64,000 nucleotides of DNA from JAAZBA01 sp964461815 (GCA_964461815.1 CAYWVF010000002.1:62001-126000), one strand, 5' to 3'; counted from the stretch's first letter, positions 26,956 to 36,394 are shown. The notes: generated by a model not told the origin, from the sequence alone. A program made the numbers and translations.

Positions 26956-27216
26956 ATGCAGCCATACATATTTTATCCGTGTCTTGCCGCAGCTATTCTT
27001 ATAGCCATGCGCCTGCTTTCACTGCCGATAAAGTGGATCGCAAAGCTTATGATAAACGCTGTAGTCGGAGTCGTGCTCATACTGATATTGTCATCACTTG
27101 AAGCATATATAGGCATGACTATCGGCATAAATGCGCTCACACTTACAGCCTCGGCAGTGCTCGGAGTTCCGGGGATCATACTGCTGCTCATGCTCAGATG
27201 GTTGTTCATGATGTAA
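26956..27216 (+). CDS. bofA: Pro-sigma-K processing inhibitor BofA family
   Basis: 86-residue membrane protein from ATG 26956, which follows GGAAAGGAGC. An upstream in-frame start at 26920 has no ribosome site. Two to three hydrophobic helices cover most of its length, close to the 87 residues of B. subtilis BofA. In that organism BofA holds SpoIVFA with the SpoIVFB protease to block sigma-K activation. A SpoIVFA/SpoIVFB-like pair is present at 41.4-42.9 kb. Confidence 0.82.
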   Translation: MQPYIFYPCLAAAILIAMRLLSLPIKWIAKLMINAVVGVVLILILSSLEAYIGMTIGINALTLTASAVLGVPGIILLLMLRWLFMM

Positions 27217-27255
27217 TGGGAAGATAATATGTATAAACTTTGTTTCATTTATATA

Positions 27256-27284
27256 TTGCATTTTCCGACCTGATAATGTAAAAT
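27256..27284 (+). promoter_or_regulatory. Promoter of the purine operon
   Basis: TTGCAT, 17 bp, TAAAAT, about 38 bp upstream of purE. I see no purine riboswitch or clear PurBox in the 102-bp gap. Confidence 0.5.
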
Positions 27285-27321
27285 TAAAGTATGAAAAAGT
27301 GTACACGAAAGGAACATCGTG

Positions 27322-27813
27322 ATGAAAAAGGTATTGATAGTATTAGGATCCGATTCTGATCTTAAGGTCATGCGCGCGTCAACTGAGGTTTTGACGCGCT
27401 TTGGTGTGCCATACGAGCTTCGTATCGCAAGCGCACACCGTACACCGGCACTTGCACATGAGCTGAGTGAAACGGCACGCAGCCGTGGCTTCGGTGCGAT
27501 AATTGCCGCAGCAGGAAAGGCAGCACATCTCGCAGGAGTACTGGCATCGGGAACGACACTTCCGGTCATAGGAGTACCGATAAAGTCGTCAACGCTTGAC
27601 GGTCTTGATTCACTGCTTTCAACGGTACAGATGCCAAAGGGCATACCCGTTGCAACGGTAGCAATAGACGGAGCCGATAACGCTGCACTTTTAGCTGTAC
27701 AGATGCTGGCGATCGAGGATAAGGAACTGGCAGACAAGCTTTACGAATACAAAAAGGATATGGAAAAGACGGTCATGGAAAAGGATAAGGCCGCAGTGGA
27801 GGGTACATTATGA
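27322..27813 (+). CDS. purE: N5-carboxyaminoimidazole ribonucleotide mutase
   Basis: 163 residues (a GTG directly before the ATG would add one). Class I PurE motifs are GSDSDLKVM, SAHRTPALAHE, IIAAAGKAAHLAGVLAS, PVIGVPIKSSTLDGLDSLLS and MPKGIPVATVAID. It moves the carboxyl group from N5-CAIR to CAIR in purine synthesis. It is the first gene of a six-gene plus-strand operon. purK, purC, purB, purL and an intact purF are not in the window. Confidence 0.97.
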   Translation: MKKVLIVLGSDSDLKVMRASTEVLTRFGVPYELRIASAHRTPALAHELSETARSRGFGAIIAAAGKAAHLAGVLASGTTLPVIGVPIKSSTLDGLDSLLSTVQMPKGIPVATVAIDGADNAALLAVQMLAIEDKELADKLYEYKKDMEKTVMEKDKAAVEGTL

Positions 27814-28835
27814 GCAAAAGCTACAGCGACAGCTATCGTGATGCAGGTGTTGATGTGACAGCGGGCTATGAGTCGGTCGAGCTGTTCAAAAACAAGGTCA
27901 AATCTACATATATCCCGGGAGTTCTCGGTGATATCGGCGGCTTCGGAGGACTTTTCGAGCTGAATTTAAAGGGTATGAAGCGCCCTGTGACAGTATCGGG
28001 TACAGACGGCGTAGGCACAAAGATTAAGCTGGCTATGGAGCTTGATATTCATGACACGATCGGTATCGATGCGGTCGCAATGTGCGTAAACGATATCGTA
28101 TGCTCCGGTGCTGCACCGATGTTCTTCCTTGATTATATTGCATGTGGCAAGAATTATCCCGAAAAGATAGCAAAGATAGTGTCGGGCGTGGCTGAGGGCT
28201 GTAAGCTGGCAGGCTGTGCTCTTATCGGAGGCGAAACAGCCGAGCATCCGGGACTCATGCCTGAAAACGACTACGACTTGGCAGGCTTCTCCGTAGGTAT
28301 AGTTGACTACGATGATATTATCGACGGCTCTAAGCTGACGGACGGTGATGTTATCATAGGTCTGCGCTCCAGCGGTGTTCATTCAAACGGCTTCTCTCTT
28401 GTACGTAAGGTGATAGGCGATACACGTGAAAAGCTTATGGAGTATGTACCGGAATTACAGAAGACAATAGGTGAGGCACTTCTCACACCTACGATAATAT
28501 ATGTAAAGCAGATACTTGAGCTTATAAAGAAGGTCGATGTAAAGGCAATAAGCCATATTACAGGCGGTGGCTTCTATGAGAATATTCCCAGAATGCTCAG
28601 AGGCGGCTACATGGCAGAGATCGACAGAGCAGCTATACAGATCCCCGAGCTTTTCAATATCATAGCCAAAAAGGGCAATATTCCCGAGCGTGACATGTTC
28701 AACACATTTAATATGGGCGTAGGTATGGCAATAGCTGTAGCAGAGTGCGACGCTCAGAAAACGCTTGATATCCTCGGTGACAGTGCATACGCTATCGGCA
28801 GAGTAAAGCCTGGCGAGGGTATAGAGATAAGGTAA
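27810..28835 (+). CDS. purM: Phosphoribosylformylglycinamidine cyclo-ligase (AIR synthetase)
   Basis: 341 residues, full length. It closes the imidazole ring of AIR with ATP. Motifs are SYRDAGVDVTAGYE at the start, VSGTDGVGTKIKLAME, DCIYHVNDI-like IDAVAMCVNDIVCSGAAP, ALIGGETAEHPGLM and HITGGGFYENIPRML. It overlaps purE by 4 bp (ATGA), so translation is coupled. Confidence 0.98.
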   Translation: MSKSYSDSYRDAGVDVTAGYESVELFKNKVKSTYIPGVLGDIGGFGGLFELNLKGMKRPVTVSGTDGVGTKIKLAMELDIHDTIGIDAVAMCVNDIVCSGAAPMFFLDYIACGKNYPEKIAKIVSGVAEGCKLAGCALIGGETAEHPGLMPENDYDLAGFSVGIVDYDDIIDGSKLTDGDVIIGLRSSGVHSNGFSLVRKVIGDTREKLMEYVPELQKTIGEALLTPTIIYVKQILELIKKVDVKAISHITGGGFYENIPRMLRGGYMAEIDRAAIQIPELFNIIAKKGNIPERDMFNTFNMGVGMAIAVAECDAQKTLDILGDSAYAIGRVKPGEGIEIR

Positions 28836-28839
28836 GAGT

Positions 28840-29472
28840 ATGAGTAAAGTTAAGATAGCAGTACTGGTATCCGGCGGAGGTACTAATTTACAGGCGCTTA
28901 TAGATGCACGTGATGAGGGAAAGCTCGGAAGCAATGCGGAGCTGAGTCTCGTACTGTCGAGCACATCGGATGCATACGCACTGGAGAGGGCGAAGAAAGC
29001 CGGTATTGATTCCGTGGTAGTGGAACGCAAGGGTAAAAAGCGAGAGACGTTCACAAGAAAAGTAATGGACGTACTTGAGGAAAACGATATCGGACTTGTC
29101 GTGCTTGCAGGCTTTATGTGCATCATGTCACCGGAGTTTACAGAGCACTATAAAAATCAGGTGATAAACGTTCATCCTGCACTGATCCCATTGTTCTGCG
29201 GAGACGGCTTTTACGGACTTAAGGTTCACGAAAAGGCATTGGAATACGGAGTCAAGGTCAGTGGTGCAACGGTGCATTTCGTAAATGAGATCACCGATGG
29301 CGGCCCGATCATCCTACAGAAAGCAGCAGAGGTTTTTGAGAACGATACACCTGAGACATTGCAGCGCAGGATCATGGAGCAGTGCGAATGGGAGCTGCTG
29401 CCGAAAGCGGTGCAGCTTTTCTGCGACGGTAAATTGAGCGTAGATGGCAGAAAAGTACATATATCCGAATAA
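28840..29472 (+). CDS. purN: Phosphoribosylglycinamide formyltransferase
   Basis: 210 residues. It transfers formyl from 10-formyl-THF to GAR. It has VLVSGGGTNLQALIDA, LAGFMCIMSPEFTEHY, the catalytic region VINVHPALIPLFCGDGFYG with KVHEKALEYGVKVSGATVHF, and the Asp loop VNEITDGGPIILQ. There is a 4-bp gap to purM. Confidence 0.98.
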   Translation: MSKVKIAVLVSGGGTNLQALIDARDEGKLGSNAELSLVLSSTSDAYALERAKKAGIDSVVVERKGKKRETFTRKVMDVLEENDIGLVVLAGFMCIMSPEFTEHYKNQVINVHPALIPLFCGDGFYGLKVHEKALEYGVKVSGATVHFVNEITDGGPIILQKAAEVFENDTPETLQRRIMEQCEWELLPKAVQLFCDGKLSVDGRKVHISE

Positions 29473-29493
29473 TCAGAAAAGGATTTGATACAA

Positions 29494-30192
29494 ATGACAA
29501 TAAAGGAATACCTTAACGGAAATACATATCCGGGACGCGGTGTTATGCTTGGACTTCATAATGATAATAAAACAGCTGTTGCGGCATATTTTATCATGGG
29601 CAGAAGCGTCAACAGCCGTAACCGTGTATTTGTAATGGACGGAGATGATATGAGGACAAAGGCTTTTGATGAGTCAAAGCTTGTTGACCCGTCACTCGTA
29701 ATATATTATCCGATAAGAACGTTGAAGAACTGTACTATCGTTACAAACGGAGATCAGACAGATACGATACGTGACCATCTTATGCAGGGAGGAACCTTTG
29801 AATCTGCACTTCGTACAAGAGAATTTGAGCCTGATCCTCCCATATTCACACCGAGAATATCAGGTATAATGAATTATGACGGCGGATATAGCTATAAATT
29901 ATCGATCTTAAAGAGCGAAGGAGAGGGAAAGGCAGTCAGACGCTTCTTCTATGAATATCCGTCTCCGATCGCAGGTACAGGACATATAATTCATACATAT
30001 AGACACGATGGTAATCCTGTTCCGTCTTTCAAAGGTGAGCCTGTAGAGCTGTCAGTGAGCGGCTCTATCGATGAGTTTACAAATGAAGTGTGGACAAGTC
30101 TTGATGTAAATAACAGAGTGTCTCTGTTTGTTCGCTATATAGATCTTGAAACAGGTGAGTCGGAAACAAGAATAATCAACAGTCTGGAATAA
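29494..30192 (+). CDS. purO: Archaeal-type IMP cyclohydrolase (PurO family)
   Basis: 232 residues from ATG 29494 (AAAAGGA 10 bp upstream); a TTG at 29485 is a poorer start. It shows the PurO/PF07826 pattern: a short N-terminal PGRGVMLGL strand, CTIVTNGDQTDTIRD (compare VVSNGSHTDTI of the archaeal enzyme), FTPRISGIMN, and a long beta-rich C-terminus. It would close FAICAR to IMP, the last step of purine synthesis. It lies directly before a transformylase that lacks a cyclohydrolase domain, which supports the assignment by context. Confidence 0.87.
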   Translation: MTIKEYLNGNTYPGRGVMLGLHNDNKTAVAAYFIMGRSVNSRNRVFVMDGDDMRTKAFDESKLVDPSLVIYYPIRTLKNCTIVTNGDQTDTIRDHLMQGGTFESALRTREFEPDPPIFTPRISGIMNYDGGYSYKLSILKSEGEGKAVRRFFYEYPSPIAGTGHIIHTYRHDGNPVPSFKGEPVELSVSGSIDEFTNEVWTSLDVNNRVSLFVRYIDLETGESETRIINSLE

Positions 30193-30208
30193 TTTTGGAG
30201 GTAGTGGA

Positions 30209-31381
30209 ATGGCAGAATTACAGCTTAAATACGGCTGCAACCCTAATCAGAAGCCGGCAAGAATATACATTGAAAATAAAGAGCTGCCTGTAGAGGTGCT
30301 CTCGGGACGTCCGGGATACATAAACTTCCTCGATGCACTCAACGGCTACCAGCTCGCACGTGAGCTTAAGGAGGCTACGGGACTTCCTGCGGCTACATCC
30401 TTTAAGCATGTTAGTCCGGCAGGTGCGGCAGTCGGTGTGCCGCTCAGCGAGACTGAGAGAAAGATATATTTCTGTGAGAAAGCCAAGCTTTCACCGCTTG
30501 CATGTGCATACGCAAGAGCAAGAGGCGCTGACAGAATGTCGTCCTTCGGTGATTTCATAGCACTCAGCGACATCTGTGACCGTGAAACGGCAAGACTTAT
30601 CAATCGAGAGGTATCCGACGGCGTTATTGCTCCCGGATATACGGATGAAGCACTCGAGATACTGACGGCAAAGCGTAAGGGTGCATATAATGTGATAAAG
30701 ATCGACGAGAATTATCGTCCCGAGCCTATCGAGCGCAAGCAGGTATACGGAATCACCTTTGAGCAGGGCAGAAATGAGCTCAAGATCACATCGGAGCTGT
30801 TTGAGAATCGTCCGACAGCCAATAAGGATATCCCCGAGGGAGCACTCCGTGACCTCATGATCGCACTTATCACATTGAAGTATACGCAGTCCAATTCCGT
30901 ATGCTATGTAAAGGACGGTCAGGCTATAGGCATAGGTGCAGGACAGCAGTCCAGGATCCATTGCACAAGACTTGCGGGAAATAAGGCTGACACATGGTAT
31001 CTGCGCCAGCATGAAAAGGTATTGAATCTGAAGTTTAAAGAGGGTCTAGGAAGACCTGACAGAGATAATGCCATTGACGTATATATTTCCGATGATTATG
31101 AGGATGTTATCGGAGATGACGTATGGCAGAATACATTCGAGGTACGTCCCGAGCCGCTGACGAGAGAAGAAAAGCGTGCATGGCTCGACACACTTACAGG
31201 CGTGGCACTCGGAAGTGATGCATTCTTCCCATTCGGCGACAATATCGAGCGTGCAAGAAGAAGCGGTGTATCATACATAGCCGAGCCGGGCGGATCAATA
31301 CGTGATGATAATGTTATCGCAGTTTGCGATAAGTATAATATAGCGATGGCATTCACAGGCGTAAGACTGTTCCATCATTGA
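30209..31381 (+). CDS. Stand-alone AICAR formyltransferase
   Basis: 390 residues covering only the transformylase half of PurH. The catalytic Lys-His is in TSFKHVSPAGAAVG, and other signatures are SPLACAYARARGADRMSSFG, DGVIAPGYTDEALEIL, YTQSNSVCYVKDGQ, IGIGAGQQSRIHCTRLAG and DAFFPFGDNIERA. The N-terminal MGS-like cyclohydrolase domain of bacterial PurH is absent. The preceding PurO-type gene would supply that activity. The end overlaps the 5' part of the purD leader. Confidence 0.95.
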   Translation: MAELQLKYGCNPNQKPARIYIENKELPVEVLSGRPGYINFLDALNGYQLARELKEATGLPAATSFKHVSPAGAAVGVPLSETERKIYFCEKAKLSPLACAYARARGADRMSSFGDFIALSDICDRETARLINREVSDGVIAPGYTDEALEILTAKRKGAYNVIKIDENYRPEPIERKQVYGITFEQGRNELKITSELFENRPTANKDIPEGALRDLMIALITLKYTQSNSVCYVKDGQAIGIGAGQQSRIHCTRLAGNKADTWYLRQHEKVLNLKFKEGLGRPDRDNAIDVYISDDYEDVIGDDVWQNTFEVRPEPLTREEKRAWLDTLTGVALGSDAFFPFGDNIERARRSGVSYIAEPGGSIRDDNVIAVCDKYNIAMAFTGVRLFHH

Positions 31382-31398
31382 TAAAAGAGGTAACTGTA

Positions 31399-32655
31399 AT
31401 GAATATAATGATAATCGGCGGCGGCGGTCGTGAGCATGCTATCGCATGGAAGCTTGCTCAGAGCCGCAGAGTAGACAAGCTTTGGTGCGCTCCGGGTAAC
31501 GGCGGTATTGCGGCACTCTGTGAATGTGTTCCGCTTAAAGCGACCGATATCGAGGGTATCGTAGCGTTTGCAAAAGAGAATAAGCCCGATATGGTAATGG
31601 TAGCTCCGGACGATCCTCTTGCGATGGGACTCGTGGACGAGCTTGAAAAAGCAGGCATACGTGCGTTTGGACCCAGAAAGAATGCAGCTATTATCGAAGC
31701 AAGCAAGTCATTCTCCAAGGGACTGATGAAGAAATACAACATTCCGACAGCTAAATATGAGGTGTTCGAGGATGAGGCTGCCGCAATTGAATACATAAGG
31801 AAAGAGGGCGCGCCGATAGTTGTAAAGGCTGACGGACTCGCACTCGGAAAGGGCGTTACGGTAGCTCAGACGGTCGAGGAGGCTGAGGCAGCAGTCCGTG
31901 ATGCTATAAGCGGAGGTAAGTTTGGTGCTTCAGGCGCAAGAGTAGTAATCGAGGAATGCCTCTCCGGTATCGAAGCTACAGTGCTTTGCTTTACCGATGG
32001 CAAGACTATCGTTCCGATGATGGCAAGCCAGGATCATAAGCGTGTATTCGATAACGATAAGGGCCCGAACACAGGCGGTATGGGCGCATTTGCACCGTCG
32101 CAGTCATACACACCCGAAATAGCGGAGTATTGTATGGAGCATATCTATAAGCCGACTATCGCTGCTATGGAAAAAGAGGGAAGAAAATTCCAGGGCGTAC
32201 TTTACGTTGGACTTATGCTCACAAAGGATGGGCCTAAGGTCATAGAGTACAACGCTCGTTTTGGTGATCCTGAAACACAGGTAATACTTCCTATGCTTAA
32301 AACAGACCTCGTTGATATATTTGACGCATGTATAGACGGTACACTTGACAGTCAGCCTGTAGAGTTTTACCCCGGTGCATGTGCATGTATCGTGCTTGCA
32401 AGCGGAGGCTATCCAGGCAAGTATGAGACGGGAAAGGAAATAACGGGTCTCGGTAAGCTTCCTGCCGATGCAGCTGCATTCCATGCAGGCACAAAGCGTG
32501 ACGGTGACAGGATGCTTACGGCAGGCGGTCGTGTTCTCGGCATTACGGCAATGGGAAAAACACTTGATGAAGCACTTGCAAAGGCTTATGAAGCTGTGAA
32601 GCCGGTACATTTTGACGGAATGCACTACCGTAATGATATAGGCAGAGTAAAATAA
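31399..32655 (+). CDS. purD: Phosphoribosylamine-glycine ligase
   Basis: 418 residues from ATG 31399, with GAGG 8 bp upstream. A TTG-initiated longer frame (31378) overlaps the previous stop and is unlikely. ATP-grasp enzyme making GAR: MNIMIIGGGGREHAIAWKL, GLALGKGVTV, QDHKRVFDNDKGPNTGGMGA, VIEYNARFGDPETQ. It is last of the operon, followed by a hairpin. Confidence 0.98.
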   Translation: MNIMIIGGGGREHAIAWKLAQSRRVDKLWCAPGNGGIAALCECVPLKATDIEGIVAFAKENKPDMVMVAPDDPLAMGLVDELEKAGIRAFGPRKNAAIIEASKSFSKGLMKKYNIPTAKYEVFEDEAAAIEYIRKEGAPIVVKADGLALGKGVTVAQTVEEAEAAVRDAISGGKFGASGARVVIEECLSGIEATVLCFTDGKTIVPMMASQDHKRVFDNDKGPNTGGMGAFAPSQSYTPEIAEYCMEHIYKPTIAAMEKEGRKFQGVLYVGLMLTKDGPKVIEYNARFGDPETQVILPMLKTDLVDIFDACIDGTLDSQPVEFYPGACACIVLASGGYPGKYETGKEITGLGKLPADAAAFHAGTKRDGDRMLTAGGRVLGITAMGKTLDEALAKAYEAVKPVHFDGMHYRNDIGRVK

Positions 32656-32663
32656 AAGTAAAA

Positions 32664-32692
32664 AGGCGTGGTACTGTGACAGAACCACGCCT
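32664..32692 (+). terminator. Hairpin after purD
   Basis: AGGCGTGGT / ACCACGCCT stem (9 bp) with a possible inner CTG/CAG, preceded by an A-run. There is no T-tract on the plus strand, so termination may be partial. Confidence 0.55.
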
Positions 32693-32716
32693 GAATCATA
32701 GATAAGGAAGATACGT

Positions 32717-33409
32717 ATGGAAATAATTGCACATCGCTGCGGTACTGACAGATATCCCGAGCTTACGGTCGCAGCTGCACTTCACTCACTCAGCAAAAAC
32801 GTCGCATACGTCGAGATGGATACGAGGTTTACAAAGGATAATGTCATCGTGCTTAGCCACGACCCCACACCAAAGCGTATCTTCGGAGTGGATCGCCGCA
32901 TTTCGGATATGTCGAGCGATGAATTTCTAGCATTACGCTTTCCAAGCTGCCCTCAGTACCCGAGCTACGCTCTCGAGCATATGCTAAAGTCGGGAGTTGA
33001 CAGGATACTGTTCCATGTAAAGGAGGGCGGTGAGCGACTGTATGCGATAATGGATATGTGCGAGAGATATCATATACTGGATAAGGTGTGCTTCGGAGTG
33101 GAAAAAGCTGAGGATGTGAAAACAGTCAAGTCACACGGTGAATATATCAGAGTGCTTGCATTTATGCCGGAGGAAGAATACACACAAAGCTTTATTGATG
33201 CAGGAGCAGACGTCATCAGACTGTGGGAGGACTGGATCACAGACGAGAGAGTAAAGAGGATAAAGGACGCAGGCCGCAAGGTGTGGATAATGGCAAATCC
33301 GCCGGAGAGATTTGCGTATGCAACGGTCAATACAGTCAAAAAATGGGAAAAGCTGGGCATAGACGGCGTTCTGGTCGATGAGATCGAGGAGCTGAAGAAA
33401 TACTTTTAA
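32717..33409 (+). CDS. Glycerophosphodiester phosphodiesterase family protein
   Basis: 230-residue TIM-barrel enzyme without signal peptide. Active-site signatures are EIIAHRCG (His-Arg), VEMDTRFTKDNVIVLSHD (Glu-x-Asp, then His-Asp) and a C-terminal GIDGVLVDEIEEL. It would hydrolyse glycerophosphodiesters to glycerol 3-phosphate and an alcohol. It is somewhat short for the family (about 240-250). No glycerol genes are nearby. It lies 61 bp after purD, behind the hairpin. Confidence 0.88.
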   Translation: MEIIAHRCGTDRYPELTVAAALHSLSKNVAYVEMDTRFTKDNVIVLSHDPTPKRIFGVDRRISDMSSDEFLALRFPSCPQYPSYALEHMLKSGVDRILFHVKEGGERLYAIMDMCERYHILDKVCFGVEKAEDVKTVKSHGEYIRVLAFMPEEEYTQSFIDAGADVIRLWEDWITDERVKRIKDAGRKVWIMANPPERFAYATVNTVKKWEKLGIDGVLVDEIEELKKYF

Positions 33410-33470
33410 GCTACAGCGCACTTTGACGTAAAATACTCTTTTTTCGCTTAAATACGTTAAATAATAATAG

Positions 33471-33521
33471 CCCCTTAGTGTGAAAATCTGAACAGCTGGT
33501 ATGATTTTCAACACTAAGGGG
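33471..33521. terminator. Long bidirectional terminator
   Basis: An 18-bp stem with a single bulged T (CCCCTTAGTGT...AAAATC against GATTTT...ACACTAAGGGG), followed by ATATTTTTG. It separates the GDPD gene from the convergent MATE genes. Confidence 0.9.
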
Positions 33522-33539
33522 ATATTTTTGAGTGATCAT

Positions 33540-34922
33540 TTACACCGCAGCTTCGGCTTTATCCTGCTCACGGCATTTCTTTCGAAGCTTTGCTAAAAAT
33601 ACGCTTATCTGTATCACAAACGTAAGAGTCCACGATATGCCGTACGATGAGAACAATACCTGAGGCGTGTGATGTTCGGGAATGCTGAACACGGTGTATA
33701 TCCACAGCATACGGAAGCAGCAGATACCGAGTATCGATATTATCATAGGTGCTACAGATTCACCTATGCCACGCAGAGCACCTGTAGATATATCCATAAG
33801 AGCACCTATGAAGTACGGAACAGCCATAAAGAGAAGTCTGACTGTACCCCAGTGGATCGCCTCGGGTGAGTCTGTAATGTAAATCGACAGCAGCTGTTCG
33901 TCAAACAGCAGGATTATACCGGCCATAAGTAAACCGGCAATGACTGCACATGCACTGCATATGCCGAGTATTTTATATATGCGCTTGTATTTTTTTGCAC
34001 CGGCATTTTGACCGAGAAAATTCAGCACAGTCTGATAGAATGAGCCTCCGAATGCGGACATAAAGCCCTCGATATTACCGGCTGCGGAGCTTCCTGACAT
34101 AAATACATCACCGAACGAGTTGATCGAGGATTGTATGATAACGTTCGATATAGCAAACAGTGAGCTCTGAATACCGGCAGGAAGACCGATCCTTATTATA
34201 GTGAGAAGCTCGGAGCAGTGGAAACGCATTTTCTTCAGCATAAGCTTGCAGCTGTCATCTCTGAACATGAGTGCAAGCGTGACGAGCACCGCAGAGATCG
34301 CCTGAGAAATAGCAGTCGCAAGAGCAACACCTGCTACGTTCATGTCGAATATCGTAACAAAAGCGATATTCAGTATAACGTTTGTTACACCGGCAATAGT
34401 CAGAGAGGTGAGCGGAGTTTTACTGTCACCTGCGGCACGAAGTATAGCGGCTGCAAAGTTGTACAGCATAGTAAATACCATGCCTGCAAAATATATCTTC
34501 ATGTAGACCGTAGACAACGGCAGCACGTTTTCCGGCGTGCCCATCATTTTAAGAAACGTATTGGCGAATGTGATACCGACAAATGTGAGCAGTATTCCGC
34601 ATACGATAGAAGCGGGGATAGCTGTGTGAACGAGCCTGTGGACGGTGTTATCGTCCTTCGCACCGATACCCTGTGCAACGGAGACACCTGCACCTACGGA
34701 CAAGCCTATGAAAAGCATAGTTATAAGGCTTGTGATCGAGCCGGTAGCACCAACGGCGGCAAGTGATATAGAACCGCAGAAGCGCCCTACGACTATCAGA
34801 TCGGCTGCATTGAACAGAAGCTGGAGAAATGAGGATAGCATGATAGGTATCGTGTACAGGATAACGTTTTTGAATATAGATCCTTCTGTCATTGACGGCG
34901 ATTTCGCTCTTACAGCTGTCAT
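33540..34922 (-). CDS. MATE family efflux transporter (copy 1)
   Basis: 460 residues, twelve predicted membrane helices, typical MATE length. It starts near GSIFKNVILYTIPIMLSSFL, with LLFNAADLIVVGRFCGSISL, and has the internal two-fold repeat. It would export cationic drugs or metabolites by Na+ or H+ antiport. It is clearly a tandem paralogue of the gene just upstream (4 bp between them): long stretches such as IRIGLPAGIQSSLFAISNVI are nearly shared. Confidence 0.93.
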   Translation of the reverse strand: MTAVRAKSPSMTEGSIFKNVILYTIPIMLSSFLQLLFNAADLIVVGRFCGSISLAAVGATGSITSLITMLFIGLSVGAGVSVAQGIGAKDDNTVHRLVHTAIPASIVCGILLTFVGITFANTFLKMMGTPENVLPLSTVYMKIYFAGMVFTMLYNFAAAILRAAGDSKTPLTSLTIAGVTNVILNIAFVTIFDMNVAGVALATAISQAISAVLVTLALMFRDDSCKLMLKKMRFHCSELLTIIRIGLPAGIQSSLFAISNVIIQSSINSFGDVFMSGSSAAGNIEGFMSAFGGSFYQTVLNFLGQNAGAKKYKRIYKILGICSACAVIAGLLMAGIILLFDEQLLSIYITDSPEAIHWGTVRLLFMAVPYFIGALMDISTGALRGIGESVAPMIISILGICCFRMLWIYTVFSIPEHHTPQVLFSSYGISWTLTFVIQISVFLAKLRKKCREQDKAEAAV

Positions 34923-34926
34923 TTTT

Positions 34927-36315
34927 CTACACTCCTTCTGATATCAACTCTTTATCGGCTGCTTTGACTCTTTTCTTGTATGCAAAAATAAATACAATAG
35001 CTTCAATAGTGAAGGTGATGATCCATGAAATAGCGTATGAAAGGTACAGGATCTGAGGCGTATGATATTCCGGAATACTGAAAATCGTAGCAATCCAGGT
35101 TATACGTATTCCGCATACGCCGAGGATGCATATTATCATAGGAGCTACGGATTCTCCGAGTCCGCGAAGTGAGCCTGTAGCGAGATCCATAAGTCCGCAC
35201 AGGAAATACGGGCCGACTATATAGAGTATACGTACCGAGCCCCAGTAGATCGCTTCGGGGGAATCTGTGATATAGATAGAGAGCAGAGGCTTACTCAGCG
35301 AGCATACGATGATCGCAAGGATAAAGCCTGTTGATACGACACAGGCGGCGCAGACTCCGAAGATTTTTATTATACGACGGTATTTTTTTGCACCGACATT
35401 CTGTCCGATAAAGTTCATTGCGGTCTGATGGAATGCGTTGAGTGCGACATATACAAAGCCTTCGATATTACCGGCTGCCGCATTGCCCGACATGAATACG
35501 TCTCCGAATGAGTTTACAGATGACTGGATGATAACGTTTGATATTGAGAAAAGAGAGCCCTGAATACCTGCCGGAAGACCGATCTTTATAACATTCAAGA
35601 GTTCTTTTTTGTGAAAGCGCATCTCGGTAATGACAAAACGAGTGGCATCCATTCTGTGCATGAGAGCATACATTACGAGTGCGGCGGATAATGCCTGTGA
35701 AATAATGGTTGCAAGCGCAACACCTGCTACGTTCATGTCAAAAGCGATCACAAAGAAAAGATTGAGGAAGACATTCAGAACACCTGCGATGGACAGTGAG
35801 ATAAGAGGTGATTTTGTATCGCCTGCGGCACGAAGTATAGAAGCGGCAAAGTTATAGATCATGGAAAAAACTATGCCTGAAAAATATATTTTCATATACA
35901 CCGCCGACAGCTCGAGAACATTTTCAGGCGTACTCATCATTCTGAGAAATGTCTCGGACATTGTGACTCCGACGATGGTCAGAATAATACCGCTGATGAT
36001 AGCGGCAGGGATGGCTGAATGTACGGTGCGACGGACTGTTTTGTTATCATTTGCGCCGATAGCATGTGCTACCGTAACGCCTGTGCCAACGGACAGTCCC
36101 ATAAATAAATTGATGATGAGGTTTGTAAGAGCACCTGTAGCACCTACTGCCGCAACGGATATAGGCCCGCAGAAGCGTCCGACAACTACAAGGTCGGCAG
36201 CGTTAAATAGCAATTGCAGCACGCTCGTACATATGATCGGAAGAGTATAGCTCACGATGTTCAGGAAAAGCGGTCCCTCCGTCATTGAGCCTGTAGCTCT
36301 TTTTATATGTCGCAT
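34927..36315 (-). CDS. MATE family efflux transporter (copy 2)
   Basis: 462 residues with twelve predicted helices. Family signatures are LLFNAADLVVVGRFCGPISV and ARLRAAGDTKSPL-like ASILRAAGDTKSPLISL. It is the first gene of a two-gene minus-strand operon with its tandem paralogue. Two adjacent, co-expressed MATE proteins may form separate pumps or pair; the sequence cannot tell. A promoter with a palindrome over its -35 lies upstream. Confidence 0.93.
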   Translation of the reverse strand: MRHIKRATGSMTEGPLFLNIVSYTLPIICTSVLQLLFNAADLVVVGRFCGPISVAAVGATGALTNLIINLFMGLSVGTGVTVAHAIGANDNKTVRRTVHSAIPAAIISGIILTIVGVTMSETFLRMMSTPENVLELSAVYMKIYFSGIVFSMIYNFAASILRAAGDTKSPLISLSIAGVLNVFLNLFFVIAFDMNVAGVALATIISQALSAALVMYALMHRMDATRFVITEMRFHKKELLNVIKIGLPAGIQGSLFSISNVIIQSSVNSFGDVFMSGNAAAGNIEGFVYVALNAFHQTAMNFIGQNVGAKKYRRIIKIFGVCAACVVSTGFILAIIVCSLSKPLLSIYITDSPEAIYWGSVRILYIVGPYFLCGLMDLATGSLRGLGESVAPMIICILGVCGIRITWIATIFSIPEYHTPQILYLSYAISWIITFTIEAIVFIFAYKKRVKAADKELISEGV

Positions 36316-36358
36316 TTTATATTTTCTCCATTCTTTGTCGATAAAAATCTATATTTGC

Positions 36359-36394
36359 ATATTAACATATAAAGTCGATATTGTCAATGACAAT
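36359..36394 (-). promoter_or_regulatory. MATE operon promoter with 15-bp palindromic operator
   Basis: Minus strand TTGACA (36382-36387), 17 bp, TAATAT (36359-36364). The -35 lies inside ATTGTCAATGACAAT (36380-36394), a perfect palindrome of 7+1+7. A repressor bound there would block the promoter. No regulator gene is adjacent. Confidence 0.7.

Noticed and set aside
33540..36315. Tandem MATE genes as a possible composite mobile element
   Set aside because: No transposase, no flanking repeats; simple tandem duplication with divergence explains them.
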